A stretch of 64,000 bases of DNA from Tsuneonella flava (GTDB taxonomy: Bacteria; Pseudomonadota; Alphaproteobacteria; Sphingomonadales; Sphingomonadaceae): the NCBI RefSeq assembly GCF_002870965.1, contig NZ_PHSO01000011.1:56887-120886 (forward strand), given 5' to 3'. The notes beneath the pieces are model-generated. The model saw only the letters and a program-made list of their open reading frames with translations, searched no databases and had not been told where the DNA came from. A program made the translations under genes and the position numbers. Each line of letters begins with the position of its first letter. Positions within the stretch are counted from its first letter, which is position 1. Below are positions 9,614-20,083 of the stretch, piece after piece.

Positions 9614-9729
9614 TGCAGGTTGGCAAATGTCGAACCTGCAAGGGCCATAAAATGCACGATCCCGGTGAAAGCTGGGGTCAAGGGCGGTCGATTGACGACA
9701 AAATGCCCACAACCCCGGCTTGCACCGGG
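9614..9729. repeat. REP-like inverted repeats in rplO-secY gap
   Basis: Two structures fill this gap. An 8-bp perfect stem (TGCAGGTT at 9614-9621 with AACCTGCA at 9633-9640) lies nearer secY. A 17-base pair of arms with a few mismatches (CCCGGTGAAAGCTGGGG at 9661-9677 and CCCCGGCTTGCACCGGG at 9713-9729) lies nearer rplO. The second pair has the CCCGG...CCGGG form of REP elements common in proteobacterial genomes. There is no T-run, so it is not a clear terminator; it may stabilise or process the mRNA. Confidence 0.55.
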
Positions 9730-9739
9730 ACGACAATTC

Positions 9740-10231
9740 TTACTTAGCGTCGGCCTTCGCGTCAGCTTTCTTCGGTGCAAAAACCTCGACCGAACCGCCA
9801 GCCTTCTCGACTGCGTCGATCGCACCCTTACTGGCTCCGGCGACAATGAACTTGGCCTTAGCCTTCAGTTCACCCTTACCGAGCAGGCGGACGCCATCCT
9901 TACCGCCGCGCGCCAGTCCGGCAGCCTGCAGAGCGGAATGGTCGATATCCTTCGATGCATCGAGCTTCTTCGCATCGATGAACTTCTGGACCATGCCGAG
10001 GTTCACTTCGGCGTAATCTTTTCCGAAGGGGTTGTTAAAGCCACGCTTCGGCAGGCGCATATGCAGCGGCATCTGACCGCCTTCGAAGCCCTTGATGGCC
10101 ACGCCGGAACGAGCCTTCTGACCCTTCTGACCACGGCCGCCGGTCTTGCCTTTGCCCGAACCGATGCCCCGGCCGATCCGCATTTTGCGGTGACGGGCGC
10201 CTTCGTTGTCGCGGATGTCATTCAGTTTCAT
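9740..10231 (-). CDS. rplO: 50S ribosomal protein L15
   Basis: 163 residues from [22 protein letters not shown], the conserved L15 start; an in-frame ATG 75 bases upstream would pass through the hairpin in the rpmD-rplO gap and is rejected. The Gly-rich basic N-terminus ([20 protein letters not shown]) threads into 23S rRNA. The C-terminus has an extra Lys/Ala tail ([10 protein letters not shown]). Confidence 0.98.
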   Translation of the reverse strand: MKLNDIRDNEGARHRKMRIGRGIGSGKGKTGGRGQKGQKARSGVAIKGFEGGQMPLHMRLPKRGFNNPFGKDYAEVNLGMVQKFIDAKKLDASKDIDHSALQAAGLARGGKDGVRLLGKGELKAKAKFIVAGASKGAIDAVEKAGGSVEVFAPKKADAKADAK

Positions 10232-10265
10232 AGTGTGCACTCGCTTTCGCTTTGTCTCGCGCTTT

Positions 10266-10295
10266 AAAAAAGTGATCCCCCGCACACGGCGGGGG
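10266..10295 (-). terminator. Terminator-like hairpin between rpmD and rplO
   Basis: On the minus strand a 7-bp all-GC stem (CCCCCGC/GCGGGGG, 10277-10283 with 10289-10295) with a five-base loop is followed after five bases by six T residues (10266-10271). It stands 35 bases before the rplO start, inside the spc block, so it is more likely a partial terminator or attenuator than an operon end. Confidence 0.5.
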
Positions 10296-10361
10296 CCTCT
10301 GGCCACAGGCTAAACACCCTGACCGGAGATCCCCGCGCTGTTACGGGGACTCACGAATTGG

Positions 10362-10550
10362 TCAACCCTCGACGACTTCCACCATGTGGGGAAGCTTGGC
10401 GATGGCACCGCGGGTTTCAGGCGTATCAGCCACTTCCACTTCACGGTGCATCTTGCCGAGGCCGAGGCCAATCAGAATCTTCTTCTGGGCTTCGGGCCGA
10501 CGGATCGGAGAACCGATCTGACGGATCTTGATGGTTTTTGCTTTAGCCAT
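10362..10550 (-). CDS. rpmD: 50S ribosomal protein L30
   Basis: 62 residues ([16 protein letters not shown]...[13 protein letters not shown]), the short bacterial form of L30. It follows rpsE by five bases. The 130-base gap to rplO carries the terminator-like hairpin. Confidence 0.98.
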   Translation of the reverse strand: MAKAKTIKIRQIGSPIRRPEAQKKILIGLGLGKMHREVEVADTPETRGAIAKLPHMVEVVEG

Positions 10551-10555
10551 CCTGC

Positions 10556-11335
10556 TTACTCCGCAATCGCGGCGGCGTCGGCTTCAGCCTCGGCCTCCGA
10601 AGCGCCACCGCGACCAAGCAGGTCAGCGATTTTTTTGCCGCGACGCTGAGCGACAGACTTCGGAGAAGTCTGGTCCTGCAGCGCAGCAAACGTAGCGCGG
10701 ATCATGTTGTAGGGGTTCGACGTGCCAACCGACTTGGTGACAACGTCAGCAACACCAAGGCTTTCGAAGACGGCGCGCATCGGACCACCGGCAATGATGC
10801 CAGTACCGGGAGGAGCCGTACGGAGCGTCACCTTACCTGCACCGAAACGCCCATTGCCATCGTGGTGCAGCGTGCGGCCTTCTTTCAACGGAACGCGGAT
10901 CATCTTCTTGCGCGCCGCAGCAGTCGCCTTGGTGATCGCTTCCGGCACTTCGCGGGCCTTACCGTGGCCGAAGCCAACGCGGCCCGATCCGTCACCAACC
11001 ACAACGAGAGCGGCGAAACCGAAGCGCTTACCGCCCTTCACCGTCTTGCTGACACGGTTGATATGAACCAGTTTTTCAATGATGCCGTCGTCTTCTTCCT
11101 CGCGACGGTTGCCGCGACGATCATCACGTCCACGACCACGGCCACCACCATCACGGCCACCGCGGCCACCACGTCCACGACGCGGCTGCCCTTCGGCACC
11201 CTGAGCCGGGTCCTGATTAGCTGCCGCTTCGGACGGAGTATCGGCAACTGCCGGAGCTTCGTTGGTCACCGCGTTTTCGGTTTCGGCAGTCGCCACGACC
11301 TTATCCTCGGTGTTTGCGTTGTTCTCGTCAGCCAT
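10556..11335 (-). CDS. rpsE: 30S ribosomal protein S5 with Arg/Gly-rich extension
   Basis: 259 residues, against about 167 in E. coli. The S5 core starts near residue 83 ([23 protein letters not shown]) and includes the fidelity loop and the [15 protein letters not shown] segment. The extra N-terminus is acidic for about 45 residues, then has an Arg/Gly cluster ([20 protein letters not shown]) resembling RGG RNA-binding tails. Long S5 N-termini occur in sphingomonads; the role is unknown. Two adjacent ATGs overlap the rplR stop; the second (11335) is used, but 11338 is possible. Confidence 0.97.
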   Translation of the reverse strand: MADENNANTEDKVVATAETENAVTNEAPAVADTPSEAAANQDPAQGAEGQPRRGRGGRGGRDGGGRGRGRDDRRGNRREEEDDGIIEKLVHINRVSKTVKGGKRFGFAALVVVGDGSGRVGFGHGKAREVPEAITKATAAARKKMIRVPLKEGRTLHHDGNGRFGAGKVTLRTAPPGTGIIAGGPMRAVFESLGVADVVTKSVGTSNPYNMIRATFAALQDQTSPKSVAQRRGKKIADLLGRGGASEAEAEADAAAIAE

Positions 11336-11337
11336 CA

Positions 11338-11682
11338 TCAGAACTCCAGCCCGCCTTCGCGAGCGGCATCGGCCAGCGCCTTCACGCGGCCGTGGAAAAG
11401 GAACCCGCCGCGATCGAACACGACGGAAGTCACGCCCGCCTTCTTGGCGGCAGCGGCGATGTCCTTACCCACCTGCACGGCAGCATCGACGTTGGCACCC
11501 GAAGCCTTGGCTCCAAGGGTCGACGCGGCGGCCACAGTGCGGCCTGCCTTGTCGTCGATAATCTGCGCGTAGATGTGTTTGCCGGTGCGATGCACCGACA
11601 GACGCGGCCGTTCACCGGCACGGGACCTGATCGCGGTACGCACGCGGCGGCGGCGGCGTTCGAAGAGGGAAAGCTTTGCCAT
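11338..11682 (-). CDS. rplR: 50S ribosomal protein L18
   Basis: 114 residues starting [15 protein letters not shown], with the conserved [20 protein letters not shown] and the C-terminal [20 protein letters not shown]18 binds 5S rRNA. It starts one base after the rplF stop, and its own stop overlaps the rpsE start region. Confidence 0.98.
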   Translation of the reverse strand: MAKLSLFERRRRRVRTAIRSRAGERPRLSVHRTGKHIYAQIIDDKAGRTVAAASTLGAKASGANVDAAVQVGKDIAAAAKKAGVTSVVFDRGGFLFHGRVKALADAAREGGLEF

Positions 11683-11683
11683 C

Positions 11684-12217
11684 TTACTTCTTCTTCCCTT
11701 CCTTGCGGAAGATGTACTCACCGCGGTACTTGATGCCCTTGCCCTTGTAAGGTTCGGGCTTGCGCCAGCGGCGAACTTCGGCGGCAAACTGGCCAACGGC
11801 CTGCTTGTCCACACCAGAAATCTCCACAGTGGTCTGATCCGGCGTCTTTACTTCGAGGCCTTCCGGCACATCGAGATCGACATCGTGGCTGAAGCCGAGC
11901 TGAAGCTTGAGCTTCTTGCCCTGCGCCTGCGCACGATAACCAACACCGCTGATTTCCAGAACTTTGGTGAAACCTTCGGTTACGCCTTCGACCAGGTTAG
12001 ACACCAGCGTGCGCTGCATACCCCAGAAGGAGCGTGCGGCCTTGGTATCGTTGGCCGGCTTGACACGAATCTCACCGCCTTCGACTTTGTAGTCGATCAG
12101 TTCGCTCAGGCCCAGCGACAGGGTGCCCTTGGGCCCCTTCACGGTCAGAGTGTCGCCCTCGATGTTGGCGGTAACGCCACTCGGGATTGCGACCGGCTTT
12201 TTGCCGATGCGGCTCAT
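11684..12217 (-). CDS. rplF: 50S ribosomal protein L6
   Basis: 177 residues, [15 protein letters not shown] at the start and the C-terminal signature [27 protein letters not shown] end. It has two repeated alpha/beta domains, lies near the factor-binding site, and overlaps the rpsH stop by one base. Confidence 0.98.
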   Translation of the reverse strand: MSRIGKKPVAIPSGVTANIEGDTLTVKGPKGTLSLGLSELIDYKVEGGEIRVKPANDTKAARSFWGMQRTLVSNLVEGVTEGFTKVLEISGVGYRAQAQGKKLKLQLGFSHDVDLDVPEGLEVKTPDQTTVEISGVDKQAVGQFAAEVRRWRKPEPYKGKGIKYRGEYIFRKEGKKK

Positions 12218-12612
12218 CAGAACACCTCCGCCAGCACTTCGCCGCCGACGTTCTGAGCGCGTGCTTCGTTGTCCGAAAGCACACCCTTGGGCGTCGAGAC
12301 GATGGTGATGCCAAGGCCATTACGCACAGTCGGGAGCTCTCGGCTACCCGAATAAATGCGACGTCCCGGCTTGGAGACACGAGCGACATGCTTAATTGCA
12401 GGCTCGCCTTCGAAATACTTCAGTTCAATCCGCAGGGCCTTGTGCTTGCCCGAAGCGTCTTCGCTGTAGCCACGGATGTAGCCTTCGCGCTGAAGCACTT
12501 CGAGAACGTTTGCACGCAGCTTGGAAGCTGGCGAAAGAACGGAATCCTTCTTCGCCTGCTGGCCGTTGCGGATGCGGGTGAGCATATCACCCAGGGGATC
12601 GGTCATAGCCAT
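12217..12612 (-). CDS. rpsH: 30S ribosomal protein S8
   Basis: 131 residues with [14 protein letters not shown] at the N-terminus and [26 protein letters not shown] at the end (shown in part). It is the primary binder of the central domain of 16S rRNA and the spc-operon repressor in E. coli; whether it autoregulates here cannot be seen. Confidence 0.98.
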   Translation of the reverse strand: MAMTDPLGDMLTRIRNGQQAKKDSVLSPASKLRANVLEVLQREGYIRGYSEDASGKHKALRIELKYFEGEPAIKHVARVSKPGRRIYSGSRELPTVRNGLGITIVSTPKGVLSDNEARAQNVGGEVLAEVF

Positions 12613-12623
12613 CGGTCAGATCC

Positions 12624-12929
12624 TCACCAGCTCGACTTGGTCACGCCCGGAATCATGCCTTTGTTGGCAAGATCACGGAGTTCGATCCGACAAAGGCCGA
12701 ACTTGCGGTAATAGCCGCGGGGGCGGCCGGTGGTCGCGCAACGATTACGCACCCGGGTCGGGTTCGCATTGCGCGGGATTTCAGCCATCTTCAGGCGCGC
12801 GATCAGACGCTCGGATTCATCGAGCGACTCGTCATCGGCAACCGCCTTCAGCTTCGCGTACTTGTTCGCGAATTTCTTCACGAGCTTCTTGCGACGCTCA
12901 TTCTTATTGATGGAACTCAGTTTCGCCAT
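12624..12929 (-). CDS. rpsN: 30S ribosomal protein S14, long zinc-free form
   Basis: 101 residues, the long S14 type that lacks the CxxC-x12-CxxC zinc ribbon. It has the conserved [20 protein letters not shown] block and [11 protein letters not shown] end. It lies between rplE and rpsH as expected. Confidence 0.98.
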   Translation of the reverse strand: MAKLSSINKNERRKKLVKKFANKYAKLKAVADDESLDESERLIARLKMAEIPRNANPTRVRNRCATTGRPRGYYRKFGLCRIELRDLANKGMIPGVTKSSW

Positions 12930-12958
12930 GGACTTAAGCTCTCTTCCTTACGGGCGGC

Positions 12959-13540
12959 TCACGCCGCTTCCTTCTCTGCCGACTGCTCAGCCGGGAACGG
13001 GAAACCGAACAGGCGCAGCAGTTCGCGCGCTTCTTCGTCGGTCTTCGCCGTGGTGGTTACGATGATATCCATACCCCGAACCTTCTCGATCTTGTCGTAG
13101 GAGATTTCGGGAAAGATGATCTGTTCCTTCAGGCCCATGGCATAGTTGCCACGACCATCAAAGCTCTTCGCGTTCAGGCCACGGAAGTCGCGAATGCGAG
13201 GCATCGCGATGGTCACCAGACGGTCGAGGAACTCGAACATACGTTCACGACGCAAGGTAACCTTGCAACCGATCGGCATGCCTTCACGCAGCTTGAACTG
13301 CGCGATCGACTTCTTGGCCTTAGTAATCACAGGCTTCTGCCCGGCGATCAGGGCCATTTCCTCAGCCGCGGTCTGGACCTTCTTCTTATCCTGGCTCGCT
13401 TCGCCCACACCCATGTTGAGCGTGATCTTTTCGAGCCGCGGAATTTCGAGCGCGTTCTTGTAGCCGAACTTTTCGGTCATCGCCTTGGCGATTTCCGCGT
13501 CATACTTGGCCTTGAGGCGCGGTGTGTAATTGTCAGCCAT
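12959..13540 (-). CDS. rplE: 50S ribosomal protein L5
   Basis: 193 residues. It contains the L5 signature [19 protein letters not shown] and [20 protein letters not shown]. It binds 5S rRNA in the central protuberance. The start overlaps the rplX stop by eight bases, so the two are probably translationally coupled. Confidence 0.98.
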   Translation of the reverse strand: MADNYTPRLKAKYDAEIAKAMTEKFGYKNALEIPRLEKITLNMGVGEASQDKKKVQTAAEEMALIAGQKPVITKAKKSIAQFKLREGMPIGCKVTLRRERMFEFLDRLVTIAMPRIRDFRGLNAKSFDGRGNYAMGLKEQIIFPEISYDKIEKVRGMDIIVTTTAKTDEEARELLRLFGFPFPAEQSAEKEAA

Positions 13541-13853
13541 CGATGGTTTCCCCCGATTTTACGGCGACGCGAACCTTCTTGCCGTCCTTGACTTCAAAAC
13601 GGACGCGAGTCGGCTTGCCATCCTTGGGATCGGCCAGCGCAACCTTCGAAATGTCCATCGGCGCGGGAATGCGGTCGATGCCACCCTGCGGGTTCGTCTG
13701 GCTCGGCTTGCGGTGACGGGCCATCACATTGATACCGTCGACAACAACCTTGCCATCGCGCGGATGCACAGACTGGACAGTGCCGGTACGGCCCTTGTCC
13801 TTGCCCGAAAGCACGACGACGTTATCGCCCTTCTTGATCTTTGCGGCAGCCAT
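13533..13853 (-). CDS. rplX: 50S ribosomal protein L24
   Basis: 106 residues with the KOW motif [20 protein letters not shown] near the N-terminus. It is an assembly-initiator protein of the large subunit, and overlaps rplN by one base upstream and rplE by eight downstream. Confidence 0.98.
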   Translation of the reverse strand: MAAAKIKKGDNVVVLSGKDKGRTGTVQSVHPRDGKVVVDGINVMARHRKPSQTNPQGGIDRIPAPMDISKVALADPKDGKPTRVRFEVKDGKKVRVAVKSGETIDG

Positions 13854-14221
13854 TACAGCACCTCCGGAGCGAGCGAAATAATCTTCATAAACCCGCGGCC
13901 ACGCAGTTCGCGCACCACCGGTCCGAAGATACGGGTGCCAATGGGCTCCTCGTTCTTGTTGACGAGAACCGCAGCATTGCTGTCAAAACGGATCACGCTG
14001 CCATCCGGGCGGCGCACGTCCTTCTTCGTGCGAACGATCACCGCACGGTGAACGTCGCCCTTCTTAACGCGGGTACGCGGGGCAGCTTCTTTGACGGAGA
14101 CAACGATAACGTCGCCCACGCCGGCAAAGCGCCTCTTCGATCCGCCCAGTACCTTGATGCACTGGACGCGCTTGGCGCCGCTATTGTCTGCGACGTCGAG
14201 CGTGGATTGCATCTGGATCAT
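13853..14221 (-). CDS. rplN: 50S ribosomal protein L14
   Basis: 122 residues ([21 protein letters not shown] at the start in part; [13 protein letters not shown] near the end). It lies at the intersubunit face. It is the first gene of the spc block, separated from rpsQ by 88 bases that contain a 7-bp hairpin (TGCCGGA/TCCGGCA, 14247-14265). Confidence 0.98.
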   Translation of the reverse strand: MIQMQSTLDVADNSGAKRVQCIKVLGGSKRRFAGVGDVIVVSVKEAAPRTRVKKGDVHRAVIVRTKKDVRRPDGSVIRFDSNAAVLVNKNEEPIGTRIFGPVVRELRGRGFMKIISLAPEVL

Positions 14222-14309
14222 CGATCCGGTTCCTTCTTGCTCGGCTTGCCGGAACCAGTCCGGCAGTTCCTAAAAATCCCTTCCCGCCTAAAGCCAGCGG
14301 AAAACCTGC

Positions 14310-14600
14310 TCAGTTGCCCGCTTCCTCAACCTCGAGGTTAGCTTCGACTGCCTGAACTCCACCGGCCTGCACGCGATCTTTCACCGCCCAGGTCTTAGTC
14401 TTGGAGATCGGCTTGGTCTCCTCGATACGCACCACGTCGCCGGGCTTGTACTCATTCGCCGCATCGTGGGCGTGGTACTTCTTTGAACGACGAATGATCT
14501 TGCCGTAGAGCGGGTGCTTCACCTTACGCTCGACCAGCACGGTCACGGTCTTGTCGGTCTTGTCGGAAACAACCGTTCCGATCAGGATACGCTTAGGCAT
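14310..14600 (-). CDS. rpsQ: 30S ribosomal protein S17
   Basis: 96 residues. The OB-fold core ([38 protein letters not shown]) is complete. A tail of about 20 residues ([17 protein letters not shown]) extends past the usual end. It is the last gene of the S10 block. Confidence 0.98.
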   Translation of the reverse strand: MPKRILIGTVVSDKTDKTVTVLVERKVKHPLYGKIIRRSKKYHAHDAANEYKPGDVVRIEETKPISKTKTWAVKDRVQAGGVQAVEANLEVEEAGN

Positions 14601-14612
14601 ATCTGGTTATCC

Positions 14613-14843
14613 TTACTTCGCTTCGGCAGCGCGAGAACGCTCGCCCTGCAGCGTGTGGATGCGCGCGATATCGCGACGGACTTCCTTGATCCGCGCGGGG
14701 CGTTCAAGCTGGTTGGTTGCCGCCTGAAAGCGCAGGTTGAACTGCTCACGCTTGAGTTCGACGAGCTGCTCCGAAAGCTGATCGTCTGTCTTAGCGCGCA
14801 GATCGGCCGCCTTGCCGGAGCCGGTTTCGGGCTTTTTGGCCAT
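14613..14843 (-). CDS. rpmC: 50S ribosomal protein L29
   Basis: 76 residues with the two-helix core ([23 protein letters not shown]). An N-terminal lead of about 14 residues ([13 protein letters not shown]) is extra relative to E. coli. L29 sits at the exit tunnel. The ATG overlaps the rplP stop by one base. Confidence 0.97.
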   Translation of the reverse strand: MAKKPETGSGKAADLRAKTDDQLSEQLVELKREQFNLRFQAATNQLERPARIKEVRRDIARIHTLQGERSRAAEAK

Positions 14844-15277
14844 TATTCGCCTCCCAGATGGGATTGGTCGCCCAGACGGGCAACAACCTTGGTCTTGATC
14901 GGCAGCTTCATCGCTGCACGCTCAAACGCTTCGGCAGCCAGCGGGCCGGGAACGCCATCGAGTTCGAACAGAATGCGACCCGGCTTCACACGAGCAGCCC
15001 AGTATTCGATCGAACCCTTGCCTTTACCCTGACGGACTTCAGCAGGCTTCTTGGACACCGGAACATCGGGGAACACACGGATCCACAAACGTCCCTGACG
15101 CTTGATGTGGCGGGTGATCGCACGACGAGCGGCTTCGATCTGGCGCGCCGTAACGCGCTCAGGTTCGAGAGCCTTGAGGCCGTAGGAGCCGAAATTCAGC
15201 GCGGTGCCACCTTTGGCATCGCCCTTAATCCGACCTTTGAAGGCCTTGCGGAACTTAGTTTTCTTCGGTTGCAGCAT
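14843..15277 (-). CDS. rplP: 50S ribosomal protein L16
   Basis: 144 residues, [16 protein letters not shown] at the start and the conserved [24 protein letters not shown] segment in the centre. It is near the A-site tRNA elbow. Fifteen bases separate it from rpsC. Confidence 0.98.
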   Translation of the reverse strand: MLQPKKTKFRKAFKGRIKGDAKGGTALNFGSYGLKALEPERVTARQIEAARRAITRHIKRQGRLWIRVFPDVPVSKKPAEVRQGKGKGSIEYWAARVKPGRILFELDGVPGPLAAEAFERAAMKLPIKTKVVARLGDQSHLGGE

Positions 15278-15292
15278 TGCTCTTACCTAATC

Positions 15293-15988
15293 TCAGCGAG
15301 CCGGACGGACGCCGGAGGTCTGTGCCTCCATCATCAGGCGGTCCTGCGCGGTCGGATCATGGCCGAGAATCTCACCCTTGAAGATCCAGACCTTGATACC
15401 GATGATCCCATACGCTGTCAGCGCTTCGGCTTCGGCGTAATCGACATTGGCGCGCAGGGTGTGCAGCGGCACACGACCTTCGCGATACTGCTCGACGCGG
15501 GCGATTTCCGCACCGCCGAGACGACCGCCGCACATGATCTTGATGCCTTCAGCACCCAGACGCATGGCGGACTGCATGGCGCGCTTCATCGCCCTCCGGA
15601 ACGCTACGCGGCGGATCAGCTGGTCGGCAATACCCTGAGCGACAAGCTTGGCATCGATTTCCGGCTTACGGATTTCGACGATGTTCAGCTTCACTTCGCT
15701 TTCGGTCATCTTCGACAGCTTAGAACGCAGCTTCTCGATGTCAGCGCCCTTCTTGCCGATGATGACACCGGGGCGCGCAGCATAGATCGAGATGCGGCAC
15801 AACTTCGCAGGACGCTCGATGACGACCTTCGAAATCGCGGCCTGCGGCAGGTTCGAGACGATGTACTTGCGGATCTCGATGTCTTCAGCGAGCAGCTTCG
15901 CATAGTCACGCCCTTCAGCGTACCAGCGGCTGTCCCACGTCCGGTTGATCTGCAGGCGCAGGCCGATCGGGTTGGATTTATGACCCAT
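15293..15988 (-). CDS. rpsC: 30S ribosomal protein S3
   Basis: 231 residues with the KH domain around [20 protein letters not shown] (residues about 75-95) and the C-terminal domain ending [16 protein letters not shown]. It is part of the mRNA entry channel and helicase. It starts three bases after rplV. Confidence 0.98.
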   Translation of the reverse strand: MGHKSNPIGLRLQINRTWDSRWYAEGRDYAKLLAEDIEIRKYIVSNLPQAAISKVVIERPAKLCRISIYAARPGVIIGKKGADIEKLRSKLSKMTESEVKLNIVEIRKPEIDAKLVAQGIADQLIRRVAFRRAMKRAMQSAMRLGAEGIKIMCGGRLGGAEIARVEQYREGRVPLHTLRANVDYAEAEALTAYGIIGIKVWIFKGEILGHDPTAQDRLMMEAQTSGVRPAR

Positions 15989-15991
15989 GGA

Positions 15992-16369
15992 TCAGGCCTC
16001 CTCAGCTTCGCGAACCACAATACGCAGCCGGCTGAACGGCTTAAGGATGCGCGTGGATTTACCACGGCCCCGCGTGTGGAAACGCTTCATGGTGATCGAC
16101 TTGCCGACACTGGCCTCTGCAACGACGAGCGCGTCGACGTCGAGATCGTGATTGTTTTCGGCATTGGCGATAGCCGAGGCGAGCACTTTCGATGCATCCT
16201 TAGCCATTGCCTTCTTAGAGAAGGCAAGGATGTTCAGTGCATCCTCCGCCTTCTTGCCGCGAATCAGCCCGGCAACGAGGTTGAGCTTCTGTGCGGAACC
16301 ACGGATCATGGTGCCGACAGCCAGCGCCTCGTTATCGGCGACGCGGCGGGGTGCTTTCTGCTTGCCCAT
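15992..16369 (-). CDS. rplV: 50S ribosomal protein L22
   Basis: 125 residues, with the extended loop region [21 protein letters not shown] that lines the exit tunnel. An erythromycin-type deletion is not obvious. The start overlaps the rpsS stop by one base. Confidence 0.98.
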   Translation of the reverse strand: MGKQKAPRRVADNEALAVGTMIRGSAQKLNLVAGLIRGKKAEDALNILAFSKKAMAKDASKVLASAIANAENNHDLDVDALVVAEASVGKSITMKRFHTRGRGKSTRILKPFSRLRIVVREAEEA

Positions 16370-16644
16370 CAGCGCTTGCCCTTCTTGTCGGCGGCATGCC
16401 CCGGGAATGTGCGCGTGGGCGCAAATTCACCAAGCTTGTGACCGACCATGTCTTCGTTGACGGAGACCGGAATGAACTTGTGGCCATTATAGACGCTGAA
16501 CGTCAGGCCGACGAACTGCGGAAGGATCGTGCTACGACGCGACCAGGTCTTGATCGCCCCACGGGCACCGTTTTCCTGAGCGTCTTCTGCCTTCTTCAGC
16601 AGGTGCAGGTCGACAAACGGACCTTTCCAGACGGAACGAGCCAT
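16369..16644 (-). CDS. rpsS: 30S ribosomal protein S19
   Basis: 91 residues ([41 protein letters not shown]). It is located in the head of the small subunit with S13, six bases after rplB. Confidence 0.98.
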   Translation of the reverse strand: MARSVWKGPFVDLHLLKKAEDAQENGARGAIKTWSRRSTILPQFVGLTFSVYNGHKFIPVSVNEDMVGHKLGEFAPTRTFPGHAADKKGKR

Positions 16645-16650
16645 TTTCGC

Positions 16651-17487
16651 TTACCTCTTCTTCTTGGCGTGGCGCGAACGGATGATCATCTTGTCCGTCT
16701 GCTTGTTTTTGCGGGTCCGAGCACCCTTGGTCGGCTTGCCCCAAGGCGTAACCGGGTGACGACCGCCCGAGGTCCGGCCTTCACCACCACCGTGCGGGTG
16801 ATCGACCGGGTTCTTCGCAACACCGCGAGTCAGCGGGCGACGGCCCTTCCAACGGGTACGACCGGCCTTGCCGAAGTTCTGGTTCTGATTGTCCGGGTTG
16901 GACACGGCACCGACGGTGCCCATGCAATCCGCACGCAGGTAGCGCTGCTCACCACTGTTGAGACGCACGATAACCATACCGCGGTCACGACCGACGAGCT
17001 GGACATATGCACCGGCAGACCGGGCGATCTGTCCGCCCTTGCCCGGCTTCATCTCGACATTGTGACAGATAGTGCCGACCGGCATCTGCCCCAGCAACAT
17101 CGCATTACCCGGCTTGGTATCGACCTTTTCCCCGGCAACCACCTGATCGCCAACAGCGAGACGCTGCGGAGCGATGATGTAAGCCAGTTCGCCATCATCG
17201 TACTTGATCAGTGCGATGAATGCGGTGCGATTGGGATCGTATTCGATCCGCTCGACGGTGCCAGCAACGTCCCACTTACGACGCTTGAAGTCGATATAGC
17301 GGTACTTCTGCTTATGGCCGCCGGCGATACCGCGACTGGTAACATGACCTTTGTTGTTACGACCGCCGGTCTTGCGCTTACCTTCGGTAAGTGTCTTGAC
17401 TGGCTTGCCCTTCCACAGGCCGGACTTGTCAACCAGAATCAGGCCGCGACGGGCCGGGCTGGTCGGTTTGTAGTTCTTGAGTGCCAT
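16651..17487 (-). CDS. rplB: 50S ribosomal protein L2
   Basis: 278 residues. The C-terminal signature [20 protein letters not shown] includes the conserved histidine of the peptidyl-transferase-proximal loop. The N-terminal OB fold and SH3-like domain are complete. It follows rplW by 13 bases. Confidence 0.99.
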   Translation of the reverse strand: MALKNYKPTSPARRGLILVDKSGLWKGKPVKTLTEGKRKTGGRNNKGHVTSRGIAGGHKQKYRYIDFKRRKWDVAGTVERIEYDPNRTAFIALIKYDDGELAYIIAPQRLAVGDQVVAGEKVDTKPGNAMLLGQMPVGTICHNVEMKPGKGGQIARSAGAYVQLVGRDRGMVIVRLNSGEQRYLRADCMGTVGAVSNPDNQNQNFGKAGRTRWKGRRPLTRGVAKNPVDHPHGGGEGRTSGGRHPVTPWGKPTKGARTRKNKQTDKMIIRSRHAKKKR

Positions 17488-17500
17488 CTTCCGATCCGCC

Positions 17501-17812
17501 TCAGATACCGCTGGTGATGTCGATCGATTCCTGGCCTTCAGCCAGGGTCACAACCGCTTTTTTCACGTCGGAGCGCTTGTAGGGCTTGCCCTTCCAGCGC
17601 TTGGTCTTGCCCTTCACGACAACGGTATTCACCGCAGCGACCTTGCGATCGTAGATAGCTTCAACAGCCTCCTTGATCTGTGGCTTGGTCGCGTCGTTCG
17701 CCACCTTGAAAACAACGGCGTTGTGCTCGGAAGCCAACGTCGCCTTTTCCGTGATGTGCGGAGCGATGATTACGTCATAGTGACGCGCGTCGATTTCTTG
17801 CTTTTTAGCCAT
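17501..17812 (-). CDS. rplW: 50S ribosomal protein L23
   Basis: 103 residues with [19 protein letters not shown] and the conserved [20 protein letters not shown]. It is at the tunnel exit and serves as the docking site for trigger factor and SRP. The start overlaps rplD by eight bases. Confidence 0.98.
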   Translation of the reverse strand: MAKKQEIDARHYDVIIAPHITEKATLASEHNAVVFKVANDATKPQIKEAVEAIYDRKVAAVNTVVVKGKTKRWKGKPYKRSDVKKAVVTLAEGQESIDITSGI

Positions 17813-18428
17813 TGAAGCGCGCCTCCAGCTTTTCGACCGCAGCCCTGGTCAGGACAAGCGTGTCGTGCTTCAGGATATCGTAAACGTTGGCGCCCATCGC
17901 GGGCAGAACGTTTACACCCGGCAGGTTACCGGCGGCCTTTTTGAAATCGCCATCGACCGCGTCGCCGTCGATCACGAGGACTTTCCCGGCCCAGCCGTTC
18001 TTGTCGAAGTAACCTTTGAGAGCCTTGGTCTTGGCATCTTTCAACTCAAGGCTGTCAACGACAACGAGGCCGCCCTTCACCTTACTCGAAAGCGCCATTT
18101 TCAAACCAAGCGCACGGATCTTCTTGTTCAGCGAGATATCGAAATCGCGCTTCTTCGCACCGTGAGCCTTACCACCGCCGATAAACACCGGCGCAGCGCG
18201 GTCACCATGACGAGCCGTGCCGCCGCCTTTCTGGCGACCCCACTTCTTGCCAGTACGTGCAACATCGCTGCGTTCGCGTGTCGGACGCGCCGTAGCACGA
18301 CGGTTCCACAGCTGCCATGTAACGACGCGGTGCAGGATATCCTCGCGCGGCTCGACACCGAACACGGCATCGTTGAGCTCGAGGTCGCCAGCAGCCTTGC
18401 CGTCGATTTTCTGGACCTTGACCTTCAC
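17805..18428 (-). CDS. rplD: 50S ribosomal protein L4
   Basis: 207 residues. The tunnel loop [20 protein letters not shown] is present. In E. coli L4 represses its own operon through the S10 leader; this may matter for the hairpin before rpsJ described below, but that is inference. It starts two bases after rplC. Confidence 0.98.
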   Translation of the reverse strand: MKVKVQKIDGKAAGDLELNDAVFGVEPREDILHRVVTWQLWNRRATARPTRERSDVARTGKKWGRQKGGGTARHGDRAAPVFIGGGKAHGAKKRDFDISLNKKIRALGLKMALSSKVKGGLVVVDSLELKDAKTKALKGYFDKNGWAGKVLVIDGDAVDGDFKKAAGNLPGVNVLPAMGANVYDILKHDTLVLTRAAVEKLEARFNG

Positions 18429-18430
18429 GA

Positions 18431-19318
18431 TCAGGACTCCTTGCTCTCGTCCGCAGAGCTTTCGCCTGCGGCCGTGTTATCTTCGCCAACTGCCGGAGTG
18501 ACATCGTCACCGGCGCCAGCCTGCTGCTCCTTCAGAAGCTCAGCCTGCTGCTCTGGCGACACTTCGGCGTGGACCTCGTGCTCAGCTCCATGCTCAACCA
18601 GACCAGCTGCAGCCTCATCATGCTCGGGAGCAGACGACTTCTTTTCAAGGATTGCAGCGGGGAACGGCAGCTCGTCACTTGCCTTCAGCTTCACCGCATC
18701 GCGAACCAACAACCATGCATTCTTCGCGCCGGGCACAGAACCCTTCACGAAGATCAGGCCACGGTCGGCATCAGTGCGGACAACTTCGAGGTTCTGCTGG
18801 GTACGCTGACGATCACCCATGTGACCGGCCATCTTCTTGTTCTTGAAAACACGGCCCGGATCCTGGCGATTACCGGTAGAACCATGCGAACGGTGGGACA
18901 GCGAAACGCCGTGGGTGGCGCGCAGACCGCCAAAACCCCAACGCTTCATCGCACCGGCAAAACCCTTGCCCTGCGTGTGACCGGTGATGTCAACTTTCTG
19001 ACCGGCAATGAAGTGCTCTGCACTGATGTGCGAACCAACGGGGATCAGTCCGTCTTCGCTACCAACGCGGAACTCGGCCACGCGCATCTTGAGAGACACT
19101 TCAGCCTTGGCGAAATGTTCACGCTGCGGCTTGTTGACGTTTTTCTGCTTCGCCGCACCGGCCCCGAGCTGGACAGCGAAATAGCCATCACGCTCTTCGG
19201 TACGATGGGAAACGACCTGACAATCTTCCAGCGCCAGTACGGTGACCGGCACATGGCGGCCGTCCTCCTGGAACAGGCGGGTCATCCCGACTTTCTTTGC
19301 GATCACGCCTGAGCGCAT
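18431..19318 (-). CDS. rplC: 50S ribosomal protein L3 with acidic tail
   Basis: 295 residues, some 85 more than E. coli. The start is the ATG at 19318 ([16 protein letters not shown]), which has AGGAG eight bases upstream. The L3 core includes [19 protein letters not shown] and the methylation-site region. From about residue 213 the sequence is Ala/Glu/Asp-rich ([20 protein letters not shown]...) and predicted disordered. This tail is clade-specific and its function is unknown. The gap of 184 bases to rpsJ is long for this operon. Confidence 0.97.
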   Translation of the reverse strand: MRSGVIAKKVGMTRLFQEDGRHVPVTVLALEDCQVVSHRTEERDGYFAVQLGAGAAKQKNVNKPQREHFAKAEVSLKMRVAEFRVGSEDGLIPVGSHISAEHFIAGQKVDITGHTQGKGFAGAMKRWGFGGLRATHGVSLSHRSHGSTGNRQDPGRVFKNKKMAGHMGDRQRTQQNLEVVRTDADRGLIFVKGSVPGAKNAWLLVRDAVKLKASDELPFPAAILEKKSSAPEHDEAAAGLVEHGAEHEVHAEVSPEQQAELLKEQQAGAGDDVTPAVGEDNTAAGESSADESKES

Positions 19319-19502
19319 GACCAAATCTCCTAACAGAGGCCTGTCGGGACCATCCCGAGAGGCGTGCCAGCCCGAATTGTCACACGTCGCCCCGCCCGGG
19401 CTGAAACTTGCCCTCCCTTTCAGGAGAGCGAGACGGGGGACGCTTACCCGGCACACGCCGGAGGTATCCCTTAACCCGCAAAGCCGAAGCCTTGCAGAGA
19501 AA

Positions 19503-19814
19503 TCAAGCCAGCTTGATTTCCACGTTCACACCCGCCGCCAGATCAAGCTTCATCAGCGCATCAACGGTCTGGGCGTTAGGCTGCACGATATCGAGCAGCC
19601 GCTTGTAAGTACGCACCTCGAACTGCTCACGCGACTTCTTATCGATGTGCGGGCCGCGGTTCACGGTGAACTTCTCAATACGCGTCGGCAGAGGAATGGG
19701 GCCTCGAATCAGCGCACCCGTGCGACGGGCGGTATCAGCGATTTCACCAGTCGCCTGGTCAAGTACGCGATGATCAAACGCCTTGAGGCGAATGCGGATA
19801 TTCTGAGCTTCCAT
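19503..19814 (-). CDS. rpsJ: 30S ribosomal protein S10
   Basis: 103 residues from [20 protein letters not shown], the usual N-terminus. A GTG two codons upstream is in frame but lacks a better ribosome site. S10 is also the NusG/NusE partner in antitermination. First gene of the S10 block, 326 bases after tuf. Confidence 0.98.
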   Translation of the reverse strand: MEAQNIRIRLKAFDHRVLDQATGEIADTARRTGALIRGPIPLPTRIEKFTVNRGPHIDKKSREQFEVRTYKRLLDIVQPNAQTVDALMKLDLAAGVNVEIKLA

Positions 19815-19856
19815 GTCCACTTACCGATGCGAAAGAGCCAGAGAGCTTGCGCCCTC

Positions 19857-19905
19857 ATAAAAATAAAAAGCCCGCCCGACTTATCCGGTTTCCCGGAACG
19901 GGCGG
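19857..19905 (-). terminator. Terminator/attenuator-like hairpin in rpsJ leader
   Basis: On the minus strand, a stem CCGCCCG/CGGGCGG (19899-19905 with 19871-19877 or so) encloses a second small stem CCGG-GAAA-CCGG. It is followed by CTTTTTATTTTTAT. It lies about 45-90 bases before the rpsJ ATG and is separate from the tuf terminator at 20084. Its place in the leader suggests an attenuator of the S10 block; a redundant tuf terminator is the alternative. Confidence 0.6.
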
Positions 19906-20083
19906 CCTTCTGTGAATTCTGTTGTCAGGGACTCATCGAAACGACGAATCTCCGTCTGTGAACGCGCCTATACGGTCGACACGATTTCGTTGCAACCCCG
20001 CTTAGTCGTATTTTTTCATCTACCTCACAGCTTACGCTCAAACGGGAAAACGCCACTACAGTGTCGCCCCTCACAAAAGGAAA

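Noticed and set aside
14858..16441. 527-codon open frame on the plus strand
   Set aside because: It lies opposite rplP, rpsC and rplV, which are certain.
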